Shown here one piece after another: positions 19,187 through 27,831 of a DNA stretch of 64,000 bases. The DNA is from Sphingorhabdus sp. Alg239-R122 (GTDB lineage Bacteria > Pseudomonadota > Alphaproteobacteria > Sphingomonadales > Sphingomonadaceae), in contig NZ_UNRC01000007.1 in assembly GCF_900537065.1 (NCBI RefSeq), positions 62,001 to 126,000 of the forward strand, given 5' to 3'. A model generated the notes under the pieces. The model had not been told where the DNA came from. It did no database searches and saw only the letters and a list, made by a program, of their open reading frames with translations. The position numbers were made by a program, and so were the translations under genes. The first letter of the stretch is position 1; each line of letters opens with the position of its first letter.

Positions 19187-19259
19187 ATGGCTCACCCTTT
19201 CATATAAAAGTGATTGAATTAGCTGTGTTATGAGTAACCCGCACCATTGCGGACTCGGA

Positions 19260-19286
19260 TTAGCACTCTCTATAAGAGACTGCTAA
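19260..19286 (-). promoter_or_regulatory. CIRCE operator of groESL
   Basis: TTAGCACTC (19260-19268), nine bases, then GACTGCTAA (19278-19286). The consensus is TTAGCACTC-N9-GAGTGCTAA, so only one base in the right arm differs. CIRCE is bound by the HrcA repressor, which is released on heat shock. It lies 74 bases upstream of groES. Confidence 0.93.
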
Positions 19287-19365
19287 CACGGGGCCTATAT
19301 GGCGCTGCGGCGCGGTGCGTCAAGCGATGCCATGCAGATTTTCGATAATTTTTTTGTGGTGGATT

Positions 19366-19391
19366 GTAACCTTTGCCGCTGCTGTCACGAA
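19366..19391 (+). promoter_or_regulatory. putative SigF-type ECF promoter of the bufferin operon
   Basis: GTAACC at 19366-19371, a 16-base spacer and CGAA at 19388-19391. To my knowledge this is the consensus described for SigF-dependent promoters in Caulobacter. It lies about 80 bases upstream of bufA, and the matching sigma factor gene is encoded 2.6 kb downstream at 22007. Position, strand and neighbouring genes all agree. Confidence 0.8.
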
Positions 19392-19471
19392 ACTCCCCAT
19401 GACGCTGCAGCTTCGCTTTCGCGTCACAGGTTGAAAAATTAAGCATTACATAAACTGAAAGGCATATCCCC

Positions 19472-19771
19472 ATGAACAACTCTCTTACCAGAAACGCCCT
19501 GAAACTCGGCACAATCGCAACCGCTATGGCCGCTGCCGCGACACTTTCCGCAACACCCGCTAGTGCGGCTGGCGCAAAGGAAAAATGCTATGGCGTCGCA
19601 CTTGCTGGCAAGAATGACTGTGCAGCGGGTCCCGGCACAACATGCGCAGGTACATCAACTAAAGATTATCAGGGCAATGCCTGGAAATACGTTTCCAAAG
19701 GCTCATGCGAAAATATGGGCGGTTCGCTCAAACCTCGCAAAGGCAACGCAAAGCCAGTAGCCAAGAAATAA
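19472..19771 (+). CDS. bufA: bufferin precursor peptide BufA1 (DUF2282)
   Basis: A 99-residue secreted precursor. The signal peptide covers about residues 1-33 (ending SAA). The mature region has four cysteines: C39 (EKCYG), C50 (KNDCA), C58 (TTCAG) and C79 (GSCEN), which match the DUF2282 pattern. Bufferins are ribosomally made peptides in which MNIO enzymes convert internal cysteines into thiooxazole-type heterocycles that bind copper in the periplasm. The basic tail [11 protein letters not shown] is likely unmodified. A SigF-like promoter lies upstream and a short hairpin (TCGCT-N5-AGCGA) just after the stop could let the precursor be made in excess over the enzymes. Confidence 0.93.
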   Translation: MNNSLTRNALKLGTIATAMAAAATLSATPASAAGAKEKCYGVALAGKNDCAAGPGTTCAGTSTKDYQGNAWKYVSKGSCENMGGSLKPRKGNAKPVAKK

Positions 19772-19808
19772 GCTTTTCGCTGGATAAGCGATCCGCTAGT
19801 CTTGCGTG

Positions 19809-20708
19809 ATGAACATCGCCTCCCATCCGGTCCGGCAGGGCCTTTCATCCAGGACCCGCCGCGACCTTCCCTCCGCTGTCGGCATCGGTCTGAAAGCGGC
19901 ACATTACGAGAATGTGCTTGATGGAGAGGAACTTGCCGGGCATCCGGCATGGGTGGAAGTTCATCCGCAAAACTACTTTGGCGATGGTGGCCCACCGCAC
20001 CGGTGGCTCACCGCCATCGCCGAAGTTTATCCCTTAAGTTTTCACAGTGTAGGCCTGTCATTGGGATCGGTAGGCGGAGTGCATGCTGAGGAACTTGATA
20101 AGCTGGCTGCTCTTTGTGAGCGCTATGACCCTGCCAGTGTGTCCGACCATTTGAGCTGGAGCGGCAATGCCCATGACCGGCTGCCTGATTTGCTGCCTGT
20201 ACCCTATACAAAAGAAGCGCTTGACCATTTTGTCCGCGAAGTGGGCCGAGTGCAGGATCGGCTGAAACGGCCGATATTGCTGGAAAATCCGTCACGCTAC
20301 CTGGCCTATGTCCATGACGAGATGGCTGAGACTGATTTTATTCACGAGTTATGCCGCCGCGCTGGATGCGGCCTGCTGTTCGATGTCAATAATGTCGAGG
20401 TGAGCTGCACCAATTTGGGGCTATCTGCTGAAGAATATGTTGATGCGATCAATCCCGATATAGTCGGTGAAATGCATCTGGCGGGTCATGCCACGGAAAT
20501 GCTGGACGATGGCCCCATGCTGATTGACGATCACGGATCACACGTGACCGATATGACCTGGGCACTGTACCGGCGTTTTATTACGCGTGCCGGGCTAAGG
20601 CCGACACTGATTGAATGGGATACAGATGTTCCCGATTACCCAACCTTGATGGCAGAGGCGGACAAGGTGACCGATATATTGCACCAGCCGGTGTCTGCGC
20701 ATGGCTGA
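19809..20708 (+). CDS. bufB: MNIO (DUF692) bufferin-modifying enzyme
   Basis: A 299-residue multinuclear non-haem iron oxidase with a TIM-barrel fold. Metal-ligand segments of the family are visible: GLKAAHYENVL, EVHPQNYFG, SDHLSW, ILLENPSRY, LLFDVNNVEV, GEMHLAGHA and DDHGSHV. It acts on the cysteines of the BufA peptide. The start is the ATG at 19809; a GTG one codon earlier is in frame. It overlaps the next gene by 8 bases. Confidence 0.95.
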   Translation: MNIASHPVRQGLSSRTRRDLPSAVGIGLKAAHYENVLDGEELAGHPAWVEVHPQNYFGDGGPPHRWLTAIAEVYPLSFHSVGLSLGSVGGVHAEELDKLAALCERYDPASVSDHLSWSGNAHDRLPDLLPVPYTKEALDHFVREVGRVQDRLKRPILLENPSRYLAYVHDEMAETDFIHELCRRAGCGLLFDVNNVEVSCTNLGLSAEEYVDAINPDIVGEMHLAGHATEMLDDGPMLIDDHGSHVTDMTWALYRRFITRAGLRPTLIEWDTDVPDYPTLMAEADKVTDILHQPVSAHG

Positions 20709-21480
20709 CCATGGCGGATACAGCCTGGGCGAAGGGCAGGACTATTTCCTGGATACGCTCCACAATGGCCCCGGTCATTGCCCTGAGGATCTGTTCGCAG
20801 GTTCATCGTCCCGCGCGATCATGGGGCTGAAAGCACATGCCAACACTGTGTCACATGCGCGGCTGGTGGCGATGGAGGAGACATATCCGCGCACCATGCA
20901 GCGGCTCGATGCCCTGAATGAAGAGGGTTTCTTCAATGCGATATGCCGCGATTTTATTGAACGCGAGGATGTAAAGACGCAGGCGATGATGGATATCGGG
21001 CACGGGTTTGCGGACTATCTGGCCATGCTGGAATGCGACGCGGCGAGCATTGACCTGGCTGCGATCGAAATGCGCTGGCTGGAAAGCTATCATGCCGCCG
21101 ATGCGTCGCCGCTTACCATGCAGCATATTGCCGCACTGGAAGAAGAAGCGCTGATGGCGTTACCACTGTGCATACATCCGTCGCTGCGTGTGACGCAGCT
21201 GACTGCGTTACCGGCGGAGGAACTGACCGAACTGGTTGAATATCACGATGCCGCCGCCGTAGCGACCCTGCGGCCCGAAGCGCAGGTTTTCTATCACCCC
21301 TGGCCCGCGGAGACAGCCGCTCTCGTCGCATTTGCGCAAGGCCATGATGAAAAAAACATAGCCATGTGTAACCTTCTGGAAAAAGCAGTCGAACTGGTAG
21401 GTGAAGACAATGTGCAGCCACTTGTTTTTACGGTTGTCGAAGCGGGCGTGTTTATCGCCCCCGGCAATCTGCAAGCATGA
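20701..21480 (+). CDS. bufC: BufC, DUF2063 partner protein of the MNIO enzyme
   Basis: A 259-residue protein. The N-terminal about 100 residues resemble DUF2063 (HxNTxxxARLxAMEETYPRT pattern seen as HANTVSHARLVAMEETYPRT), which binds the precursor leader in MNIO systems; the rest is a small alpha/beta domain with a winged fold. It is translated in coupled fashion with bufB. Its job is presumably to present BufA to BufB. Confidence 0.92.
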   Translation: MADHGGYSLGEGQDYFLDTLHNGPGHCPEDLFAGSSSRAIMGLKAHANTVSHARLVAMEETYPRTMQRLDALNEEGFFNAICRDFIEREDVKTQAMMDIGHGFADYLAMLECDAASIDLAAIEMRWLESYHAADASPLTMQHIAALEEEALMALPLCIHPSLRVTQLTALPAEELTELVEYHDAAAVATLRPEAQVFYHPWPAETAALVAFAQGHDEKNIAMCNLLEKAVELVGEDNVQPLVFTVVEAGVFIAPGNLQA

Positions 21481-21518
21481 TGGCTGCATGACAACAGCAA
21501 CAGGGAAGAGATAGAGAC

Positions 21519-21968
21519 ATGATTGATTTGATTAAAAAAGCCATTGGCATTGTAGATAACCGCTTTTTTGAGGGTATTGCCCTGTTCCTTGCGCGGCTTG
21601 CACTTGCGGCACAGTTCTGGCGGTCCGCGCGGACCAAGGTGGAGGAAGGTAGCTTCCTGCAAATGCGTGATATTACCGTGGACCTGTTCCGTGACGAATA
21701 CGGGATGCCTTTTCCCGAAATTACAGGCCTGATTGCAACCTATGCCGAACATATATTCCCGATTCTGCTGGTATTGGGCCTGTTTACACGCTTCAGCGCG
21801 GCTGCCCTGTTTGTTATGACGCTGGTTATCCAGTTGTTTGTCTATCCGGAAGCATGGTGGAACCCGCATATTATGTGGTTCGCACTGGCGCTTATCCTGA
21901 TTGCGCGTGGCGGCGGATTGTTCGCACTGGATCGTCTGGGCGACCGCACGTTCGGCAAGGCTGACTGA
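21519..21968 (+). CDS. DoxX family membrane protein
   Basis: A 149-residue protein with four hydrophobic helices and the DoxX-type LFLARLALAAQFWRSARTK and YAEHIFPILLVLGLFTRFSAAALFVM segments. DoxX-like proteins often accompany bufferin operons and redox or metal stress genes, but their biochemical role is unclear. GAAGAGATAGAGAC precedes the ATG. It is the fourth gene of the operon. Confidence 0.9.
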   Translation: MIDLIKKAIGIVDNRFFEGIALFLARLALAAQFWRSARTKVEEGSFLQMRDITVDLFRDEYGMPFPEITGLIATYAEHIFPILLVLGLFTRFSAAALFVMTLVIQLFVYPEAWWNPHIMWFALALILIARGGGLFALDRLGDRTFGKAD

Positions 21969-22006
21969 GCAGTTGGCGGGCTGGAACCAAGGCGGAGGGC
22001 AGGACC

Positions 22007-22528
22007 ATGATTGCAGATGATGCAACATTCAGGCGGTTGATGCGTGCCTCGCAGCAGGGTGACAAACAGTGTTACAGCGTGCTGCTGGCCGAATGTGACA
22101 AATGGCTTCGGCGCTATTTCGCCGCGAAAATAGCGCCGGCAGCGCTTGAGGATCTGGTGCAGGAAACGTTGATCTCGGTGCACCGCAAGCGGGCCAGCTA
22201 TGATCCGGAGCGCGCCTTTCTGCCCTGGCTGGCTGCGATTGGCCGGTATCGCTGGATTGACCAGCTGCGCAAGACATACCGCAATAATGAAGCGGAACTG
22301 GATGAAAACCTTGTCGCCGATCCGCAGTCCGAAGCGGTGAGCGCGAAGATCAGCATTGAAAGCCTGCTTGAAAAACTACCTGAGAAACAGGCGGAAGTTA
22401 TCCGGTTGGTCAAGATAGAGGGGCTGAGCATATCCGAAGCCTCAGCCATGACCGCGCAGTCGGAATCGCTGGTGAAAGTCAACATTCATCGCGGTATAAA
22501 AAAACTGAATACCATTGTTGAAGAATGA
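22007..22528 (+). CDS. sigF: ECF sigma factor, SigF type
   Basis: A 173-residue sigma70-family ECF factor with region 2 (DLVQETLISVHRKRASYDPERAFLPWLAAIGRYRWID) and region 4 helix-turn-helix (LPEKQAEVIRLVKIEGLSISEASAMTAQSESLVKVNIHRGIKKL). It is followed by an NrsF-type anti-sigma gene, which defines the SigF class of Caulobacter that responds to copper, chromate or cadmium. CGGAGGGC before the ATG is a good ribosome site. I infer that it recognises the GTAACC-N16-CGAA site upstream of bufA. Confidence 0.88.
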   Translation: MIADDATFRRLMRASQQGDKQCYSVLLAECDKWLRRYFAAKIAPAALEDLVQETLISVHRKRASYDPERAFLPWLAAIGRYRWIDQLRKTYRNNEAELDENLVADPQSEAVSAKISIESLLEKLPEKQAEVIRLVKIEGLSISEASAMTAQSESLVKVNIHRGIKKLNTIVEE

Positions 22529-22568
22529 TCTGCAAAGCACGAAAAGTATTTAATTTAAGAGTAAAAAT

Positions 22569-23243
22569 ATGACACATAATATGAACAGCTCCCCCAATGG
22601 TTTCAGCATCGATGCGCTGGTTGATGACCTGCAGCCGGTCAGTCCGATCAGCCTGAACCACGGCTTTGCCATTATCGCTATCATGACCCTGGCGGCACTG
22701 GCTATGGTGTATGCCACAATTGATTTTCGCGGTGATGTTATGGCGGGCGCGCCTGCGCCAATGTTCTTCCTGCGCCTCGGCATGCTTCTGCTTCTGGGTA
22801 CGGCCACTGGTATTGCCGCATTGTCCATGGGACGCCCGGCGATAGCGACGGAAAAGCGGCAATCGGGCACGATTTACTGGAAATGGGCTGTTATGGCGGC
22901 GCTGCTATTTCCTGTTTCAGCATTTGTTACCCTGCTGGTCGACACCAATCTCTTCATGCGCGATTTCCATACCGTGTCATCGGTAAAGTGCTTGGTGACC
23001 AGTGTTACGGCATCGCTGTTTATCGGCGGTGCGATGACATTATGGATGCGTCGCGGTGCACCGACCAATCTGCCGCTCACCGGTATGCTAATCGGGCTTT
23101 CCGCGGGCAGTCTTGGTGCCGCCGCCTATAGCTTTCACTGCCCGTTCAACGCCGTGGCCTATAATGGCGTATGGTTCCCGATGGCCGTGGGCATCAGTAC
23201 ATTGATCGGTTGGCTGGTCATTCCGCGGCTGATTCGCTGGTAA
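22569..23243 (+). CDS. nrsF: NrsF-family (DUF1109) membrane anti-sigma factor
   Basis: A 224-residue integral membrane protein with six hydrophobic helices. Two cysteines, C141 and C191, lie 50 residues apart in parts expected to face the periplasm. Two conserved cysteines are known to matter for metal sensing by Caulobacter NrsF, and the spacing here is consistent. It would hold SigF at the membrane until metal stress. The terminator at 23289 follows. Confidence 0.88.
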   Translation: MTHNMNSSPNGFSIDALVDDLQPVSPISLNHGFAIIAIMTLAALAMVYATIDFRGDVMAGAPAPMFFLRLGMLLLLGTATGIAALSMGRPAIATEKRQSGTIYWKWAVMAALLFPVSAFVTLLVDTNLFMRDFHTVSSVKCLVTSVTASLFIGGAMTLWMRRGAPTNLPLTGMLIGLSAGSLGAAAYSFHCPFNAVAYNGVWFPMAVGISTLIGWLVIPRLIRW

Positions 23244-23288
23244 ACAGCTATTCTGGCAAGGAATACGTCAGTCAGGAATATTGAATAG

Positions 23289-23320
23289 GGCGCCGTCATG
23301 GAAATGGCGGCGCCTCTTTT
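23289..23320 (+). terminator. terminator closing the bufferin-sigF-nrsF gene string
   Basis: An 11-bp stem GGCGCCGTCAT with ATGGCGGCGCC (one G-T pair), loop GGAA, followed by TCTTTT, lies 45 bases after the nrsF stop. Confidence 0.88.
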
Positions 23321-23424
23321 ATCCGGCTTTTATCGAACCGGGCGCGGTCTTCATGGATTAATATCTGGCATTTCTGTGGCAGCGCACCTAAGTAATTGCC
23401 AAATCAAGGCAAGGACCAAGGCAT

Positions 23425-25299
23425 ATGGATTTCGTCAAAAAAGCGTGGAAAATACTGGTGGCAGTCAAGGATGGGCTTGTTCTTGTCTTCATGCTTTTGT
23501 TTTTTATGGCATTATTTGCGCTGATGTCCTCTTCCCCCAATCCGGCATCAGTCAAGGAAGGCGCGTTGCTCGTCGATCTTAACGGCGTGCTGGTTGAGGA
23601 AAAGACTGAAGTTGATCCCTTTGCCGTGTTGACCAGCGGTTCTGTACCAATTCAGGAATATCAGCTCCGCGATGTGGTGCGCGCTATTGAGGGTGCGGCT
23701 GCTGATGACAATGTCAAAACACTTGTCCTTGATCTTGACCGTTTCATGGGCGGTGGACAGGTTAGCCTGACGCGTGTCGGTGAGGCGATCGATAAGGTGA
23801 AAAAGGCGGGCAAGCCTGTCTATGCTTTTGCCACTGCCTATTATGATGACAGTTACCAGCTTGCTGCGCATGCTGATGAAATCTGGATGGATGATATGGG
23901 CGGGGCGCTATTCAGCGGCCCCGGTGGCAGCCGCCTTTACTATAGCGATCTGATAAACCGGCTGGGTATCACGGCGCATATTTACAAGGTGGGTACCTAT
24001 AAATCAGCGGTGGAGCCTTATAGCCGGTCAAGCCAGTCGCCCGAAGCCAAGGAAAATGCACAGGCGCTTTATGATGCACTCTGGTCGCAGTGGAAAGAGG
24101 AAGTCGGCAAGGTGCGACCCAAGGCAAAACTGGATGCCGTGACGCAGGAACCGGCATCGGCAGTGACGGCCGCGAACGGTGACCTGGCCAAAATGGCTAT
24201 CGACAATGGTTTGGTGGACAAGATTGGCAGCCGGGTCGAGTTTGGCCGCTATGTTGCCAAAAAGGCAGGTTTTGACGAAGATGGCGAAGTGGGCAATTAT
24301 GACCACACATCGCTGAATGTCTGGCTTGCCGCCAATGATGCAGAGACACCGGGTGAACGTATCGGTGTTGCCACGATTTCTGGCGAGATTGTTGATGGTA
24401 ATGCAGGGCCGGGCGTAGCTTCGGGTGACCGTATTGCGGAACTGCTCTATAAGGGGCTTGCCGATGATGATCTTAAGGCGCTGGTTGTACGGGTAAACTC
24501 GCCCGGCGGCAGCGCGCTTGCATCCGAACAGATGCGGCGCGCAATGAATGCGTATCGTGAGAAGAAAATCCCGGTGGTGATTTCCATGGGTGATGTCGCG
24601 GCCAGTGGTGGGTACTGGGTGGCAACGGCAGGCGATCATATCATGGCGGAACCCTCTACCATTACGGGTTCGATAGGTATTTTTGCAGTACTACCCAGCT
24701 TTGAAAAGACACTGGCAAAATATGGTGTCAATGCCGATGGTGTGACGACCACACCGCTGTCGGGACAACCAGACTTGGTGGGTGGCTTCAATGAAAGTCT
24801 CGACACGGTGATCCAGTCGAGCATCGAAAATAACTATGGCCGGTTCCTGAAAATTGTTTCGGATAACCGCAAAAAAACGCCTGAAGAGATTGACGCGATT
24901 GGTCAGGGCCGTGTCTGGGATGGTGGCGCAGCGCGGCAATTAGGGCTGGTCGACAGTTTCGGCTCGCTGGACGAGGCGCTGGCGAAGGCAGCGGAGCTTG
25001 CGAAAATAGAAGGCGACTATCACGCCCATTATCTGGAAACACCAGTGGATGGCTTTTCTGCGCTGCTCGCCAATATGTTTGCACAGCCAAATGAACAGGC
25101 TGCACGGCAGGATGTGTTTGGCCGCATTGCGCAGCAGCAGAAATTCACTGCCATGCGTGCAATATCCGATATGCAATTGCTGCTCGACGGCCAGGGAGTT
25201 CAGGCACGCTGTCTGGAATGCGCAGCCGATATGCCGCCCAATGCAACGCTCCGAAATAGTTCGCTATTGGGTGCGTTGTTCGCTAATATGATTCCGTAA
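23425..25299 (+). CDS. sppA: signal peptide peptidase SppA, 67K type
   Basis: A 624-residue membrane-bound serine protease that degrades cleaved signal peptides. There is one N-terminal membrane helix (about 17-36) and two tandem S49 domains. The catalytic Lys is K193 in the first domain (KVGTYKSAVEPYSR) and the Ser is S394 in the second (MGDVAASGGYWVA), as in the E. coli enzyme. Length fits the long form. AAGGACCAAGG precedes the ATG. Confidence 0.95.
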   Translation: MDFVKKAWKILVAVKDGLVLVFMLLFFMALFALMSSSPNPASVKEGALLVDLNGVLVEEKTEVDPFAVLTSGSVPIQEYQLRDVVRAIEGAAADDNVKTLVLDLDRFMGGGQVSLTRVGEAIDKVKKAGKPVYAFATAYYDDSYQLAAHADEIWMDDMGGALFSGPGGSRLYYSDLINRLGITAHIYKVGTYKSAVEPYSRSSQSPEAKENAQALYDALWSQWKEEVGKVRPKAKLDAVTQEPASAVTAANGDLAKMAIDNGLVDKIGSRVEFGRYVAKKAGFDEDGEVGNYDHTSLNVWLAANDAETPGERIGVATISGEIVDGNAGPGVASGDRIAELLYKGLADDDLKALVVRVNSPGGSALASEQMRRAMNAYREKKIPVVISMGDVAASGGYWVATAGDHIMAEPSTITGSIGIFAVLPSFEKTLAKYGVNADGVTTTPLSGQPDLVGGFNESLDTVIQSSIENNYGRFLKIVSDNRKKTPEEIDAIGQGRVWDGGAARQLGLVDSFGSLDEALAKAAELAKIEGDYHAHYLETPVDGFSALLANMFAQPNEQAARQDVFGRIAQQQKFTAMRAISDMQLLLDGQGVQARCLECAADMPPNATLRNSSLLGALFANMIP

Positions 25300-25337
25300 T
25301 GACAATTCATATCAGTTTACCACTTCGGTGGTGAAGG

Positions 25338-25372
25338 AGGGGTCGTATTCTTGAAGGTATGGCCCCTTTTAT
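25338..25372 (+). terminator. probable terminator after sppA
   Basis: AGGGGTC and GGCCCCT pair over 7 bases (one G-T pair) around a 16-base loop, followed by TTTT. The loop is long, so this is a moderate-strength call. Confidence 0.6.
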
Positions 25373-25446
25373 ATGGCTTGCTAGCTTGATGTGTCCTCCC
25401 AATTTACGCATTCCCAAACCACACGAAACCCGTTAGAGCGGGCGAC

Positions 25447-25842
25447 ATGATAAACGGCTTATCCCTTGCGTCCACTTTACTGGTGATGGCGGGCGGTGCA
25501 TGCGGTGCGGCGCTGCGCTATCATCTGGGACGTTTGTTGTTCCACGCGGCTGGACCGGGCCTTCCATGGGGCACATTTGCCGTCAATATAATTGGCGGGT
25601 TTGCCATGGGCGCGCTGGTTGGCCTGCTCGCGCGCAGCGATGTGTCCGGCGAACCATGGCGGTTATTTTTGGGTGTGGGCCTGCTGGGCGGTTTTACGAC
25701 ATTTTCGGCATTCAGCCTGGAAATATTCGCCTTTATCGAGCGCGGTGAATGGGGCATGGCTTTTGCCTATGCGCTGGCATCGGTACTGGGCAGCGTGGTG
25801 GCTCTGTTCGCGGGCATATATCTGATAAGGCAAATGGTATGA
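25447..25842 (+). CDS. crcB: fluoride efflux channel CrcB/FluC
   Basis: A 131-residue protein with four membrane helices. The hallmark GGFTTFSAFSLE (the Phe box and Na+ site region) and WGTFAVNIIGGFAMG with its polar Asn are present. FluC dimers export fluoride. No fluoride riboswitch can be recognised upstream. The stop overlaps the next ATG (ATGA). Confidence 0.95.
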   Translation: MINGLSLASTLLVMAGGACGAALRYHLGRLLFHAAGPGLPWGTFAVNIIGGFAMGALVGLLARSDVSGEPWRLFLGVGLLGGFTTFSAFSLEIFAFIERGEWGMAFAYALASVLGSVVALFAGIYLIRQMV

Positions 25843-27155
25843 GTAATAATGACGATAAAGATACCGGGCCGGAAAAACGCCATGACCTGATTGATGTGCG
25901 CCAGTTCAGGATTACCGCCGATGATGACGGTATCCGGCTCGACCGCTGGTTCAAGCGCAACCAGCCGCAGATCAGCTTTAACATGGTGTCGCGCTGGGCA
26001 CGTACCGGACAGATCCGGCTGGATGGCAAACGAGTAAGCCCCGGTGATCATATCCAAGCTGGGCAGACAATCCGCATGCCGCCCGCCGATCCAAAAGCGG
26101 GCAAGGGACCAAAAAAAGAAGTCGCGCCGCTGTCTCCTGACCAGATCGATTATATGCGTGACATGGTCATCCACCGCGATGAAGCGGCGATTGTCATCAA
26201 CAAGCCGCCGGGCCTTGCCACACAGGGCGGCAGCAAGACGAACACCCATGTCGATGGCATGCTTGATGCGCTGCGTTATGAAAGGGACATAAAACCCAAA
26301 CTGGTGCACCGGCTCGACAAGGACACCAGCGGCGTATTGCTGCTGGCGCGCAGTTCGGGGAATGCGGCGTTTTTCTCAAAACGTTTTTCAGGCCGCACTG
26401 CACGCAAGATTTACTGGGCGCTTATTAAAGGCGTGCCGGAAATTGCCGATGGCGTAATCGAACTGCCGCTGGCCAAACAGCCCGGGTCGGGTGGTGAGAA
26501 AATGGTGGTGGATGAGGAAAACGGCCAGAGCGCCAAAACCCGGTACCGCATTATCGAACGTGCCGGAAACCGGGCAACATGGGTGGAGCTGCAGCCGTTT
26601 ACCGGCCGCACGCATCAATTGCGCGTGCATATGGCTGCGATTGGCCATCCGATTATCGGTGATGGCAAATACGGTCTGAAAGAGGCTTATTTACCTGGCG
26701 AAGTGAGCCGTAAAATGCACCTGCATGCGCGGCGTTTGCGTATTGAGCACCCCGATGGTGTGCCATTGGATGTGGTCGCTGACCTGCCGCCGCATTTTGC
26801 CGAAACGATGGATCACCTGGGCTTCGATATGGAAATTGGCGATTTGCCCCTGGAAGAAGATCAACCGCCGCCAAGCCGTGCAGACGCAAAGAAATATGCG
26901 CGCCAGCATGCCAAGCAAGTGCGCCGTGACATGCGCGGGGAACGCCGCAAGCGGGGAGATGCTCCGCCCAAGGGCAAAGGCGGTAAAGCCAAGGCGGGTG
27001 CAAAGCCCTCTTTCAAGGGCAAAGGAAAGCCCGGCGGTAAACCGGGTGGGAAAAAGGGTTTTGGCAAACCTGGCAGCAAGCCAACCCGTGGCGGGGACAA
27101 AGGGAAGGGTGGCAAACCATCTGGAAAGCCGAACGGTGGGCGGGGTCGCCGCTGA
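25839..27155 (+). CDS. RluC/RluD-type 23S rRNA pseudouridine synthase with basic tail
   Basis: A 438-residue protein: N-terminal S4 RNA-binding domain (IRLDRWFKRNQPQISFNM...), then an RluA-family catalytic domain with the Asp in HRLDKDTSGVLLLAR and RTHQLRVHMA. The last about 90 residues form a long Lys/Gly/Pro-rich low-complexity tail, which the usual RluC lacks and which probably binds RNA. The start at 25839 overlaps crcB by 4 bases. The family member (RluC versus RluD) is not decided by the motifs. Confidence 0.92.
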   Translation: MSNNDDKDTGPEKRHDLIDVRQFRITADDDGIRLDRWFKRNQPQISFNMVSRWARTGQIRLDGKRVSPGDHIQAGQTIRMPPADPKAGKGPKKEVAPLSPDQIDYMRDMVIHRDEAAIVINKPPGLATQGGSKTNTHVDGMLDALRYERDIKPKLVHRLDKDTSGVLLLARSSGNAAFFSKRFSGRTARKIYWALIKGVPEIADGVIELPLAKQPGSGGEKMVVDEENGQSAKTRYRIIERAGNRATWVELQPFTGRTHQLRVHMAAIGHPIIGDGKYGLKEAYLPGEVSRKMHLHARRLRIEHPDGVPLDVVADLPPHFAETMDHLGFDMEIGDLPLEEDQPPPSRADAKKYARQHAKQVRRDMRGERRKRGDAPPKGKGGKAKAGAKPSFKGKGKPGGKPGGKKGFGKPGSKPTRGGDKGKGGKPSGKPNGGRGRR

Positions 27156-27156
27156 T

Positions 27157-27831
27157 ATGGCCGTCAAGCTCGCAATATTCGACTGTGATGGCACGATGGT
27201 CGATAGTCAGGCCAATATCTGCCGCGCCATGGAAGCCGCTTTTGCAGCAGAAAAGCTTCCTGCACCTGATCATCACGTGACACGGCGGATTGTAGGACTG
27301 TCGCTTCGTGAAGCGATGGCGGTGATGCTGCCCAATGGCGATGGAGCGCAGCACCACCGGCTGGCCGATCATTACAAGGCAGCATTCGTGCACCTGCGCG
27401 GTAGCGGCGTCATGCAGGAAGAGTCGCTCTATGATGGGCTGATCGCGTTGTTTGACAGGCTTGAGGCAGCGGACTGGTTACTTGCCGTGGCCACAGGAAA
27501 GTCCGATCGCGGGCTTGCCATGGTTTTGCATCACCATGGATTGGAAGGGCGTTTTGTGAGCTTGCAGACTGCAGATCGCCATCCATCCAAGCCGCATCCG
27601 TCGATGATTGATCTTGCCATGGCAGATGCCGGGGCAGAGCGCGGCGGAACGGTGATGATTGGTGATACCAGCTATGATATGGAAATGGCGGTCAATGCGG
27701 GCGTGCGAGCTATTGGCGTTGATTGGGGTTATCACGACACGCATGAACTGACAGCGACGGGCGCTGATGTAGTGGCAATGCAGATGGCCGATCTGTTTGA
27801 TATTTTGGAAGGAAAAACGGATGCAGGATAG
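27157..27831 (+). CDS. HAD-superfamily phosphatase (phosphoglycolate phosphatase-like)
   Basis: A 224-residue HAD hydrolase with motif I IFDCDGTMVDS, motif II in AVATGKSDRG, the motif III Lys in HPSKPHP and motif IV GDTSYDMEMAVNAG. The four-helix cap fits the Gph/PGP class, but substrates within this family vary. It starts one base after the rluC stop and is followed by an overlapping small membrane gene. Confidence 0.9.
   Translation: MAVKLAIFDCDGTMVDSQANICRAMEAAFAAEKLPAPDHHVTRRIVGLSLREAMAVMLPNGDGAQHHRLADHYKAAFVHLRGSGVMQEESLYDGLIALFDRLEAADWLLAVATGKSDRGLAMVLHHHGLEGRFVSLQTADRHPSKPHPSMIDLAMADAGAERGGTVMIGDTSYDMEMAVNAGVRAIGVDWGYHDTHELTATGADVVAMQMADLFDILEGKTDAG

Noticed and set aside
19234-19259. 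A second GTAACC followed 16 bases later by CGGA, upstream of the CIRCE element
   Set aside because: The -10 part does not match CGAA, and the site points towards bufA from 240 bases away through the groESL promoter region. The match at 19366 is exact and better placed.
25300-25446. Possible fluoride riboswitch before crcB
   Set aside because: The conserved GGNGAUGG and pseudoknot segments of the fluoride motif are not present; only a terminator-like hairpin of the sppA gene is seen.
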